Assembly (NCBI GenBank): GCA_964397295.1
Contig: CAYNJG010000040.1
Location: forward strand, 1 to 40,874
Origin: CAYNJG01 sp964397295
GTDB lineage: Bacteria; Planctomycetota; Planctomycetia; Pirellulales; Pirellulaceae
Direction: 5' to 3'
DNA: 40,874 bases
Positions 8,576-16,595 of this stretch are shown here, one piece after another. A model generated the notes under the pieces. It had not been told where the DNA came from. It made no database searches and saw only the letters and a program-made list of their open reading frames with translations. The stretch's first letter is position 1; every line of letters begins with the position of its first letter. The translations under genes were made by a program, and so were the position numbers.

Positions 8576-9382
8576 CTACCGCTTCGCCGTCAACCAATCC
8601 GCTGTCGGGCTACCGTTGTCAAGCAAGAACAATTTCGTAATGTCGTCAACCGTAGCACTCTTCGGAACGACAATCGCACGACCATCGGCCATGGATACCA
8701 CCGTCCCGTCAGGCGCTGGAGAATTCTGGATAACTTCGATCACTTCGGCCAGAGTAATGTCTCGCGGTTCGGCCCAATGGATATCCGAATTCGGAAACTC
8801 CAGAAACAACCCCGTATTGGATTTTCCATCTCGATTCTCAACTTCCTCCAAGGTCATTTTTTCAAAGGACATTGGTGATTTGGGATCCACAACGCAAACA
8901 AAATGCGTAACCGGATCAGCAGCACTCGCGCCAAGTGGACTGCGCAATGCTTCGACACGCTCATTGATTCCCCCGAAATGGTCTGCAGAATCCCACGCCA
9001 CATCAGGATTGGTGATATCAGCCAAATTAGCGGCACGGACATAAGGAAGCAGTTGAAGACGCCAACTGAGCAACAGATCACCACTTTCCTTATCGACGCG
9101 ATTGTATGGCAATCTTCTGTAGGCATTGTGTTGTTGCTGGATGGCGCCGGCTAAACTACGACCATTGTTGTAGGCCTGAAAGCGACTTTCCATTTCGTTC
9201 TTCTTGATAACCGAAAGAACCACCCCCGAAATCAAAACCGCCAGAACGATGACGACAGCCAGGGCGATGATTTTGCCCTTTGATGATTTTCGTGACGTCC
9301 CGACCGAATCAGATTCTTGATTTTCCATATGCAACGACTGTCCATCTAAACCGGTGATCGCCGAGCCGAAACCAACGATCAT
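8576..9382 (-). CDS. DUF1559-like single-pass membrane protein
   Basis: 268 aa, or 250 aa if it starts at ATG 9328. One transmembrane helix lies at about residues 37-60, followed by a periplasmic domain. Phrases such as SWRLQLLPYV, a long loop, and FLEFPNSDIHWAEPRDI followed by MADGRAIVV match the C-terminal half of planctomycete DUF1559 proteins. The usual N-terminal type IV pilin signature (GFTLxE) is absent, so this would be a DUF1559 relative that is not a pseudopilin. ATG 9382 has a GGA nine bases upstream (GGAAAAAAG) and is kept as the start. The role of the family is unknown. Confidence 0.72.
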   Translation of the reverse strand: MIVGFGSAITGLDGQSLHMENQESDSVGTSRKSSKGKIIALAVVIVLAVLISGVVLSVIKKNEMESRFQAYNNGRSLAGAIQQQHNAYRRLPYNRVDKESGDLLLSWRLQLLPYVRAANLADITNPDVAWDSADHFGGINERVEALRSPLGASAADPVTHFVCVVDPKSPMSFEKMTLEEVENRDGKSNTGLFLEFPNSDIHWAEPRDITLAEVIEVIQNSPAPDGTVVSMADGRAIVVPKSATVDDITKLFLLDNGSPTADWLTAKR

Positions 9383-9655
9383 CTTTTTTCCAGTGCACGC
9401 TCAATTCCGGCAACCAGTGCATCATATTGTCTCGTGCAACCGGGTTCAATTCATGCGGCGCGGGTAAATTCGGTAAACCCCCGCAAACTGGAGACCGCGA
9501 GTGTGAAGTCGGACTTTCACAAAACGTGAAAATGGCTTTGGAACGCGTTTCGACCTTGTACTACCGAAAGTCTTGCCGACTTCCGCGACAAACTTATGCA
9601 ACTGAAGAGTTGAGTTAACAGGCCAAAGAAATGCCTTTGCGCGGTCCGCGTATGG

Positions 9656-10456
9656 CTAAGCTTTGTAGCTCTCATCCGACGTCGGAAACTCGCCGCTCTT
9701 CACGTCTTTCACGAATGATTCCGCCGCGGTACGAATCGTTCCCGAAATGTCGGCGTACTGACGTAGATACTTTGCCTTGAAACCTGTAATGCCGAGCATA
9801 TCGGGCGCGACCAAAACCTGTCCGTCACACTGAGGTCCCGCGCCGATGCCGATTGTTGGAATCGAAAGCATATCGGTAACTTCTGCCGCAAGATCGGAAG
9901 GAACGGCTTCGAGCACGATCGAAAAACAACCAGCTTCTTCCAATGCCTTGGCGGCTTGCTTGAGTCGCTGAGCGGACTCGTCGTCTGTGCCTTGCACAAG
10001 AAAACCACCAAAGCGATGCACGGATTGTGGCGTGAGCCCCAAATGTCCCATGACGGGAATGCCGGCTTGCAGAATCCGTTTCACCACCGGGATCATCGAC
10101 CGACCACCTTCAAGCTTGACGCCGTGCACATGACTTTCTTGCATCAGTCGCCCAGCATTCGCAACCGCCTGATCCGGATTCACTTGGTAAGTCAGGAATG
10201 GCATATCGCCGATGATCATCGCCCGTTGTGACGCGCGCGAAACGATCTCCGCGTGATAGGCCACGTGATCCAGCATCACCGAAAGCGTCGTCTCTTTGCC
10301 GCCAAACGCCATACCCAATGTGTCGCCTACTAGCAGCAGATCAACACCAGCTTCGTCAAGCAGCTTCGCTGTGAAATAATCGTAGGTAGCGAGCATGGTG
10401 AACTTCTCGCCTTCGTTCTTCATCTTCTGCAAAGAACGAACCGTAATGCGCGCCAT
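9656..10456 (-). CDS. panB: 3-methyl-2-oxobutanoate hydroxymethyltransferase
   Basis: 266 aa, the usual PanB length. The enzyme adds a hydroxymethyl group from 5,10-methylenetetrahydrofolate to 2-oxoisovalerate to make ketopantoate, the first step towards pantothenate and coenzyme A; it acts in the cytoplasm. Clear signatures in order: MLATYDYFTAKLLDEAG, LLLVGDTLGM, VKLEGG (substrate-binding Lys and Glu), GHLGLTPQSVH, IVLEAVP (catalytic Glu) and GIGAGPQCDGQVLV. The start codon lies only three bases beyond the zinc-ribbon gene's stop, so the two are probably cotranscribed. panC is not in the window. Confidence 0.96.
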   Translation of the reverse strand: MARITVRSLQKMKNEGEKFTMLATYDYFTAKLLDEAGVDLLLVGDTLGMAFGGKETTLSVMLDHVAYHAEIVSRASQRAMIIGDMPFLTYQVNPDQAVANAGRLMQESHVHGVKLEGGRSMIPVVKRILQAGIPVMGHLGLTPQSVHRFGGFLVQGTDDESAQRLKQAAKALEEAGCFSIVLEAVPSDLAAEVTDMLSIPTIGIGAGPQCDGQVLVAPDMLGITGFKAKYLRQYADISGTIRTAAESFVKDVKSGEFPTSDESYKA

Positions 10457-10459
10457 CAG

Positions 10460-11188
10460 TTATTCTCCCCGCTTTACGGGTTCACGATTCTCTGGCAGGT
10501 ACAAGTAAGCGCCACAGCTCTTGCAGGGCACAACTTTTTCTAGCAGCAGCTCGTTCACCATCTGCGGGTTGACCATCTGATTGCAGTTGCCACAGTACTC
10601 GTCTTCGAGTTGGGCCAAACCTTCTTCACCACGTCCGCCGACAACACGCTTGAAATCTTGTTGGATATCCGCAGGCAACGTTGCCTCGAGCTCATTACCT
10701 TCGACCGTCAGCCTTGCGAGATCAGCTTCGAGCGATTCTCTTTCGCCCTCGACCTTCTTTTTTACTTCGGCAAATTCGGCTTTACCTTGCGCGAGCTCGG
10801 CTTCTTTGTCTTTGACGTTCTTCTGAAGGTCTTCGACTTTGTCAAACATCTCCAAGATCTCATCAGACAACACGCTATTGGCTTGTTCGTCTGCGGCAAT
10901 TTTCTCCACAAACGCTTGGTACTCTTTATTACTGCTGGCGGTATTCAGCTTCGTCTGCGTATCGACAATACTAGCCTCACGCTCTTTCAGTTGAAGCTCT
11001 TTCTGATTTGTCGCCAATTGAGCACTCTTCACAGCTTCCTTCGCCGCTTCGACGACTTCTCCGAGTCGCGTTAAGTTGGCTTCGCGAGCAGCGATCTGCT
11101 TGGGGCCTCGGTCCAGACGCGAGCGCAAATCCGTTAGCTGGCGGTGAATGCGATGGAGGGTCCTAAACGTCGATGCGGGGACTGCCAT
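10460..11188 (-). CDS. Coiled-coil protein with C-terminal C4 zinc ribbon (COG1579/CdsZ type)
   Basis: 242 aa from ATG 11188 (MAVPASTFRTLHRIHRQL). An upstream in-frame ATG at 11233 would add 15 residues without a good ribosome site. Residues about 10-180 form a long antiparallel coiled coil rich in Glu, Lys and Gln. The C-terminus holds two CxxC pairs (YCGNC, then PCKSCG), a zinc ribbon. The family is widespread and is thought to bind nucleic acids or act as a scaffold or regulator; no enzyme activity is expected. It is upstream of and tightly coupled to panB, and divergent from the WXG100/FtsK cluster. Confidence 0.85.
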   Translation of the reverse strand: MAVPASTFRTLHRIHRQLTDLRSRLDRGPKQIAAREANLTRLGEVVEAAKEAVKSAQLATNQKELQLKEREASIVDTQTKLNTASSNKEYQAFVEKIAADEQANSVLSDEILEMFDKVEDLQKNVKDKEAELAQGKAEFAEVKKKVEGERESLEADLARLTVEGNELEATLPADIQQDFKRVVGGRGEEGLAQLEDEYCGNCNQMVNPQMVNELLLEKVVPCKSCGAYLYLPENREPVKRGE

Positions 11189-11388
11189 TCTTATAGATCT
11201 CTTGAGTGTTCCGGGAACCACGGCATAGGCCATCGCTCACGTAATGATTTGATGGAACGTCGTATATACCGATTAAGTTACGAGTTTCAGGGCGTTAGGT
11301 CCATGGTCTCTCGCGGAAGTTTCCAGCGAAGCCGTCAACTTTGCCGACTTGGCCGAAGATGCGTTACCGAGTTTCCGTACTTCCGACG

Positions 11389-11394
11389 TATAAT
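11389..11394 (+). promoter_or_regulatory. Possible -10 element for the WXG100/FtsK cluster
   Basis: TATAAT at 11389-11394, about 70 bases before ATG 11463. The best upstream match for a -35 box (TTACCG, 11364-11369) is at a long 19-bp spacing, so this is only a candidate. Confidence 0.3.
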
Positions 11395-11462
11395 TGAGGA
11401 ACTCGACTACTTTTTATTGCGATTGATCGCGACGACGCCCACTCGGGCGAACGGAGAAAAAA

Positions 11463-11729
11463 ATGCCTCAAGCCGTTGTAGACCCCGAAGAGCTTCGTCA
11501 GTTCGCACGGAATTTGAAAAAGTTCACAGGCGACCTCCGCCAAAAACTGACCCTCGTCAACAACCACCTCACGGCACTGGGTGCAACTTGGCGTGACCAG
11601 GAACACAAAAAGTTCGTAGGCCAGTTCGAAGACCATACGCGGCATCTGTCGAAATTCTTAGAAGAAAACGAACAACACGTTCGCTATCTAATGAAGAAAG
11701 CCGACCAAGTTGACGAGTACCTTGCGTAA
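11463..11729 (+). CDS. WXG100-like (ESAT-6 type) small helical protein
   Basis: 88 aa, start set by GGAG about seven bases upstream of ATG 11463. It is all-helical with a central turn at ATWRDQEHKKF: Trp43, Asp45 and Phe51. That is the WXG100 layout (two helices joined at a Trp turn, about 100 residues), with Asp in place of the usual Gly. WXG100 proteins are dimeric substrates or partners of type VII secretion ATPases. The position in a cluster with an EssC-like ATPase supports this assignment. I do not see an exact C-terminal YxxxD/E export signal. The stop TAA overlaps the ATG of the next gene by one base, so translation is probably coupled. Confidence 0.78.
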   Translation: MPQAVVDPEELRQFARNLKKFTGDLRQKLTLVNNHLTALGATWRDQEHKKFVGQFEDHTRHLSKFLEENEQHVRYLMKKADQVDEYLA

Positions 11730-12238
11730 TGGCGGCAAACGTCAAATCGATCGAAACGATCCGCCATTTCCGCGCGGACTTGCAAGACTATCGCGATTCC
11801 GTCCGCCAGTCGCTCGATATCCTGACGACTGAGATCTCGCGTGCGATCGACTACTTCGAATCTGACCGTGCGACGTACTGGCCCGCGCAAGAGCGAAAAG
11901 CCAGCGATCTTCTGGCCGAGGCACGTACCAACTTGGGACGCTGCCAAATGACAACGCGTGAGGGTCAGCAGCGATCGTGCGTCGAAGAAAAGAAAGCGTT
12001 TCAAAAAGCGAAAGACAGACTGCGACACACGCGTGAAAAAGTTAAGGCAACCAAGAAGTGGCTGCGCATTGTTCAGCGCGAAGCAGACCAATTCAAATCA
12101 CGATTGGCACAGCTTTCTTATCTCGCCGATACCGATTTACCGCGAGCGATTGCATTGCTAGAGCGGCTGGCAACCCGACTGGACCGGTACATCAGCCGAT
12201 CCCAGTCATCGGAGTCACACTCTAGCGATAGTAACTAG
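11729..12238 (+). CDS. Helical coiled-coil protein of the WXG100/FtsK cluster
   Basis: 169 aa, almost entirely helical and rich in Arg, Lys, Glu and Gln. There is no signal peptide, membrane segment or known catalytic motif. The segment DRATYWPAQERKASDLL near residues 46-62 contains a Trp between two predicted helices. The C-terminus is a Ser-rich tail (SRSQSSESHSSDSN). Its start overlaps the stop of the WXG100-like gene (TAATG). It could be a chaperone, a scaffold or a longer secreted partner; none can be chosen from sequence alone. Confidence 0.72.
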   Translation: MAANVKSIETIRHFRADLQDYRDSVRQSLDILTTEISRAIDYFESDRATYWPAQERKASDLLAEARTNLGRCQMTTREGQQRSCVEEKKAFQKAKDRLRHTREKVKATKKWLRIVQREADQFKSRLAQLSYLADTDLPRAIALLERLATRLDRYISRSQSSESHSSDSN

Positions 12239-12265
12239 TACGGATTAAGTAACACGAAAGACACC

Positions 12266-12496
12266 ATGCGCAGCGATCTCATCACACCGGCCACGCGATT
12301 GCAACGAGCTACGAAAAAGCTCCAAGATCGTTGGATGGAGACGAAAAAAGATTGGGACGATAACGTCAGCGAACGTTTCAAAGACCGCTACCTCGATCCG
12401 ATCCTGCCGCAAATGCAACTAGCGCTGGGCGCCATACACGATCTAACGGAAATACTGAACAAGGCCGTTCAAGAAACAAGTGACGAAACGAACTAG
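12266..12496 (+). CDS. Second WXG100-like mini-protein
   Basis: 76 aa, two predicted helices around DWDDNVSERF. Trp30, Asp32 and Phe38 have the same spacing (W-x-D-x5-F) as Trp43, Asp45 and Phe51 in the first small protein of this cluster. That suggests the two are distant paralogues that may form a heterodimer, as EsxA/EsxB do in mycobacteria; this is inference. It starts 27 bases after the preceding stop and ends 59 bases before the ATPase gene. The ribosome site is weak (GAAAG). Confidence 0.7.
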   Translation: MRSDLITPATRLQRATKKLQDRWMETKKDWDDNVSERFKDRYLDPILPQMQLALGAIHDLTEILNKAVQETSDETN

Positions 12497-12555
12497 TAAG
12501 TGCGAAGCCGACGACAAACGACTCCACCATCCACCGTGTTCGAGCGAGAGATAAA

Positions 12556-15500
12556 ATGAAGTACGATCTTTCAGCAAAACACCAAGACAAATTGATCAGC
12601 GATACGCTGGCTCGTATCCGCGAATGCCGCGAGCTATCTCAACAGCTCGAAGAATCTCACATCGCGCGTACCGAAGCAATCAAACAACGTAGCCAAGCAC
12701 AACAACAAGAAGTGGCTCGTGACGTCACGCGACAGAAAGACGGTCTCGAAAGCGAGCACCAACAAATCCTCGTTACCGCAAAGGAAACACTCGAAACTGA
12801 TGTGAAGCTCACCAAGGACGAACTTCAACAGGAAGTCTTCGCCGCAAAAAAACTCGTCAAGCAGCAACTCAGCGACGGTGAGTACGATTGGTTTCTCAGC
12901 AAACAGCGACTCGTGAAAGAAGTCGAATCCGACAAAGAAGCAACTCGTGAAGCGTACAAACTGGCCAAGGCGAAGCTCAAGCAACAAGGCGCATCATTCA
13001 CGGATCTGATCGACGAATCGAAAGCCGCACTCGGACGGCACGGCTGCGAACTCAAAGTACACGGCGGAGATTTGCTCGACCCGCCCGACGACGCAAACCA
13101 CTTGGCGGCACACCAACAATCATTCGGCCAAATCCAACAGTTGATTGTTCAGTTTCGCAAAACGTTTTGGGTACGGTTCCAAGAAGAGCGTTGGTACCTG
13201 ATCGCGTTTCTACTAGGCATGCTGGCGTTGCCGTTTCCGCTACACATGGCGTTCAACAGCTGGCTTATTGCCGGGATCGTATCCGCCGTCGCGGGCGTGT
13301 TTACAGCAATCGTACTCTGGGCAATCAGCCGACGAAACGCTGGTTTGGCTGCCCATCAGTTTCAAAGTACGTTCGTCAACGCGATCGCGACCGGTAAACA
13401 ACAACTGCTCGCCTCACAACATCAGAACAAATCTCGTCGAGACAAAAAGCTTAAGAACCTCGAAGAACACGGCACGACACAAACGACAAAGCTGGATAAA
13501 GACTGGGACGCCAAGCAAATCGAACTAAAGCAGTTTCTCGCCGGCCGGCTTAACGACCTGCAATCACTGGCAACGAAACGCGGCAACATGCTGCACGAAC
13601 AGTTCGTCGCGAAAGAGCAAGCGTTGGCTCAGCGGTTCAATCCGGGCATTGCGAAGTTAAGATCCGATCTCGAGACCAAACGCACAGCGATTTCTCAAAC
13701 AGAGAAGAAGGAACTCGCCGACGTCGACGCAGAAATCCAAGCCAAGCGTGAGGCAATGGAGCAACAATACCGCGATGGTATGGCCGCGACCATGGACGAG
13801 GTCACTGCAAGCCAGCAAGTCGTGAACGAGTCTTGCGTCGATCTCACCAAACCTTTTGACAACTGGACTCCGCCGAAGCAACCCGCCAGCGCGATTCCAC
13901 TTGGACAAATCAACTTCGACCTCAAAGAGGTTTCCGAGCCGCTGCCAAAAGGCGAGGCGTTTGAACTGAAGCAAACGGATCTCCTGCTACCAGTCGCTTT
14001 GGATTTACTCAACGCGCCGTCACTGTTGATTGAAACCTCCAACGCTAAAAAAAGAGCCGCCGAATTACTTCGCCTGTCGATGGTACGGCTGTTGACGTCA
14101 ATTCCGCCCGGCAAGCTGCGTTTTACGATTGTCGATTCGGTAGGTTTGGGAGAGAGCTTCTCGTCGTTCATGCACTTGGCCGACTACGACGAAGAAATGA
14201 TCCAACATCGAATCTGGACCGAACCCCAGCACATCCAAACGCGGTTGGCCGATCTCACGCATCACATGGAGAACATTATCCAAACGTACTTGCGAAATGA
14301 GTTCGCGACGATCCAAGAGTACAACGTGCACGCGGGCGAAGTGGCCGAAGCGTTCCGCGTACTTGTGATTGCAAATTTCCCATCCGGATTCAACGAGGAA
14401 TCTGCACAGCGTTTGCAAAGCATCATCAGCAGTGGTCCGCGATGCGGCGTTTTCACGTTGCTCAGCTTCGACCCAACGCAGTCGATGCCACGCAATTTCG
14501 ATGTCGACGAAATGCGGCGCAACGCAAACGTTTTAATTCTAGACAACGAGAATTCGCATTGGGCGAACGACACGCTTCGTCAGTTCCCAATAGAGTGCGA
14601 TACGCTTCCTAAAGAAGAACAAGTCACGCACATCATGCACTGCGTCGGCAAGCACGCGAAAGAAGCGAGTCGCGTTGAAGTTCCGTTTTCCGCCGTTGCG
14701 CCAGTAGACAATGATTGGTGGACGGGTGATAGCAGAAACGAAATTAGCGTTTCACTTGGTCGCGCCGGTGCAACAAAACTGCAAGAGATCCGTCTTGGTC
14801 GAGGCACGTCACAGCACGTATTGATCTCGGGAAAAACGGGGAGCGGCAAATCCACGCTGCTACACGCGATGATCACGAACCTATCGCTGAAGTACTCGCC
14901 CGACGAAGTGCAGTTCTATTTGATCGACTTCAAAAAAGGGGTCGAATTCAAAGCCTACGCCGAGCATGGCCTGCCGCACGCACGAGTGATTGCGATCGAG
15001 AGTGAGCGTGAGTTCGGGCAAAGCGTTCTTCAAAGACTCGACGCCGAACTTCGACGACGCGGTGACTTGTTCCGTCGCGTTGGCGTGCAAAGCGTAGCTG
15101 GATACCGCGATGCTCGCCCGGATGAAAAAATGCCGCGCATGCTATTGGTCATCGACGAATTCCAAGAGTTCTTCGTCAAAGAAGACAAGATCTCGCAAGA
15201 AGCGTCCCTGCTGCTCGACCGCCTTGTTCGACAAGGTCGTGCGTTCGGCATTCATGTGCTACTTGGCTCGCAGACGCTCGCCGGAGCATACTCACTAGCC
15301 CGAGCGACCATCGGACAAATGGCGGTGCGAATTGCATTGCAGTGCAGCGCGGCTGACGCGAACTTGATCCTCAGCGATGACAACGACGCGGCAAGATTGC
15401 TCCGGCGACCGGGCGAAGCAATCTACAACGACGCAAATGGCATGGTCGAAGGGAATCATCCGTTCCAAGTTGTCTGGTTGACCGACTTGGAAAAAGAAAC

Positions 15501-16461
15501 GTACTTGCGATCGCTCGCACAGCGAAATGCGACGGTCGAGAATCCGCTCGAACCAGCCATCGTTTTCGAAGGCAATGTCGCTGCAGACGCCGGCAAGAAT
15601 CTGCAACTGCAAAATGCATGGACATCACCAGCACCGGAGGAAGTCCCACTCGCACCACGTGCATGGTTAGGCGAAGCCGTCGCCATCAAAGAAGCACCTG
15701 CCGTCGTATTCCACCGCCGAAGTGGATCGAACATGATGATCGTCGGCCAGCAAGACGAAACGGCGATGGGAATCATGGCAAGTTCCCTGCTGAGCCTGGC
15801 ATCCTATTCGCCCAGCGATTCCAAACGCAGTCGCCTGATGGTACTCGACGGCACGCGTCCGGAGTCTCCGACGGCCGGCTACTGGCAAACGCTTTGCGAG
15901 ACAACCGACATTGCCGCGTCGATCATCAAGCCTCGCGATGCGTTGGAGGCATTGACCGAACTCGCGAAGGAGCTTCAACGTCGTCAGGACGAACGCATCG
16001 ACAATGGAGTAGCGACTTTTTTCTTCATCTACAATCTGTCTCGATTCCGCGAGCTTCAAAAATCGGAAGATGACTTCGGATTCGGCGGCGGCTTTGGCGA
16101 AGAAAAAACGGCTAGTCCGGCGGAAATGCTCGCGAACGTTTTGAAAGACGGACCGAACTACGGCATTCATACGATTCTTTGGAGTGAGTCGTACACGAAT
16201 TTGATGCGGTGGATCGATCGACCAAATCTCCGCGACATCGAAAGCCGTGTCCTCTTCCAAATGAGTGCAACAGACTCAAGCAATCTGATGGACAGCTCAG
16301 CTGCATCCCAGTTGGGTCCACACCGCGCGATGTTCTACAGCGAAGATCGCGGTCGCGCCGAGCGATTCCGACCGTACGGCTTACCAGATGATGATTTCTT
16401 GTTGCGCATCCGCGGCTGGCAATCAGATCGGGGCAAAAGCAGTTCGCGACAGTCTTCGTAG
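12556..16461 (+). CDS. Membrane-anchored FtsK/SpoIIIE-type ATPase, EssC/EccC-like
   Basis: 1301 aa. Order: a cytoplasmic coiled coil (about 1-145), two membrane helices (about 214-231 and 236-258), a second coiled coil (about 285-425), then three ATPase-fold modules. Module 1 (about 450-700) lacks a Walker A motif: ETSNAKKR around 493-500 replaces it. Module 2 (about 745-1000) is intact: GKTGSGKS at 759-766, Walker B MLLVIDE at 862-868, and the T7SS-like LRRPGEAIYN. Module 3 (about 1045-1295) is degenerate, with GQQDETAM from 1064. There is no C-terminal DNA-reading gamma domain, so it is not a chromosome translocase. The triple ATPase after two membrane helices is the design of type VII secretion motors, but the N-terminal FHA domains of EssC are replaced by a coiled coil. 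Confidence 0.85.
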   Translation: MKYDLSAKHQDKLISDTLARIRECRELSQQLEESHIARTEAIKQRSQAQQQEVARDVTRQKDGLESEHQQILVTAKETLETDVKLTKDELQQEVFAAKKLVKQQLSDGEYDWFLSKQRLVKEVESDKEATREAYKLAKAKLKQQGASFTDLIDESKAALGRHGCELKVHGGDLLDPPDDANHLAAHQQSFGQIQQLIVQFRKTFWVRFQEERWYLIAFLLGMLALPFPLHMAFNSWLIAGIVSAVAGVFTAIVLWAISRRNAGLAAHQFQSTFVNAIATGKQQLLASQHQNKSRRDKKLKNLEEHGTTQTTKLDKDWDAKQIELKQFLAGRLNDLQSLATKRGNMLHEQFVAKEQALAQRFNPGIAKLRSDLETKRTAISQTEKKELADVDAEIQAKREAMEQQYRDGMAATMDEVTASQQVVNESCVDLTKPFDNWTPPKQPASAIPLGQINFDLKEVSEPLPKGEAFELKQTDLLLPVALDLLNAPSLLIETSNAKKRAAELLRLSMVRLLTSIPPGKLRFTIVDSVGLGESFSSFMHLADYDEEMIQHRIWTEPQHIQTRLADLTHHMENIIQTYLRNEFATIQEYNVHAGEVAEAFRVLVIANFPSGFNEESAQRLQSIISSGPRCGVFTLLSFDPTQSMPRNFDVDEMRRNANVLILDNENSHWANDTLRQFPIECDTLPKEEQVTHIMHCVGKHAKEASRVEVPFSAVAPVDNDWWTGDSRNEISVSLGRAGATKLQEIRLGRGTSQHVLISGKTGSGKSTLLHAMITNLSLKYSPDEVQFYLIDFKKGVEFKAYAEHGLPHARVIAIESEREFGQSVLQRLDAELRRRGDLFRRVGVQSVAGYRDARPDEKMPRMLLVIDEFQEFFVKEDKISQEASLLLDRLVRQGRAFGIHVLLGSQTLAGAYSLARATIGQMAVRIALQCSAADANLILSDDNDAARLLRRPGEAIYNDANGMVEGNHPFQVVWLTDLEKETYLRSLAQRNATVENPLEPAIVFEGNVAADAGKNLQLQNAWTSPAPEEVPLAPRAWLGEAVAIKEAPAVVFHRRSGSNMMIVGQQDETAMGIMASSLLSLASYSPSDSKRSRLMVLDGTRPESPTAGYWQTLCETTDIAASIIKPRDALEALTELAKELQRRQDERIDNGVATFFFIYNLSRFRELQKSEDDFGFGGGFGEEKTASPAEMLANVLKDGPNYGIHTILWSESYTNLMRWIDRPNLRDIESRVLFQMSATDSSNLMDSSAASQLGPHRAMFYSEDRGRAERFRPYGLPDDDFLLRIRGWQSDRGKSSSRQSS

Positions 16462-16595
16462 TTGAGGCAACCAAGATGGTAGCGGTATGAGCCTCACGCT
16501 TTCATAAACGAGCTACATACTTGTATTCTCCGAATCTAGTTTTGAGCTAGAATTGACGAGCGACGAGGCTTCTTCCTTTCCGTCACGGTCGAACT

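Noticed and set aside
15667..16260. 197-codon minus-strand ORF
   Set aside because: It is antisense to the third module of the FtsK-like ATPase, with biased composition.
16535..16555. Short inverted repeat TCTAG/CTAGA and TAGAAT as a promoter of the NfeD gene
   Set aside because: The best -35 match (TTGTAT) is 21 bp away, too far, and 5-bp arms are common by chance.
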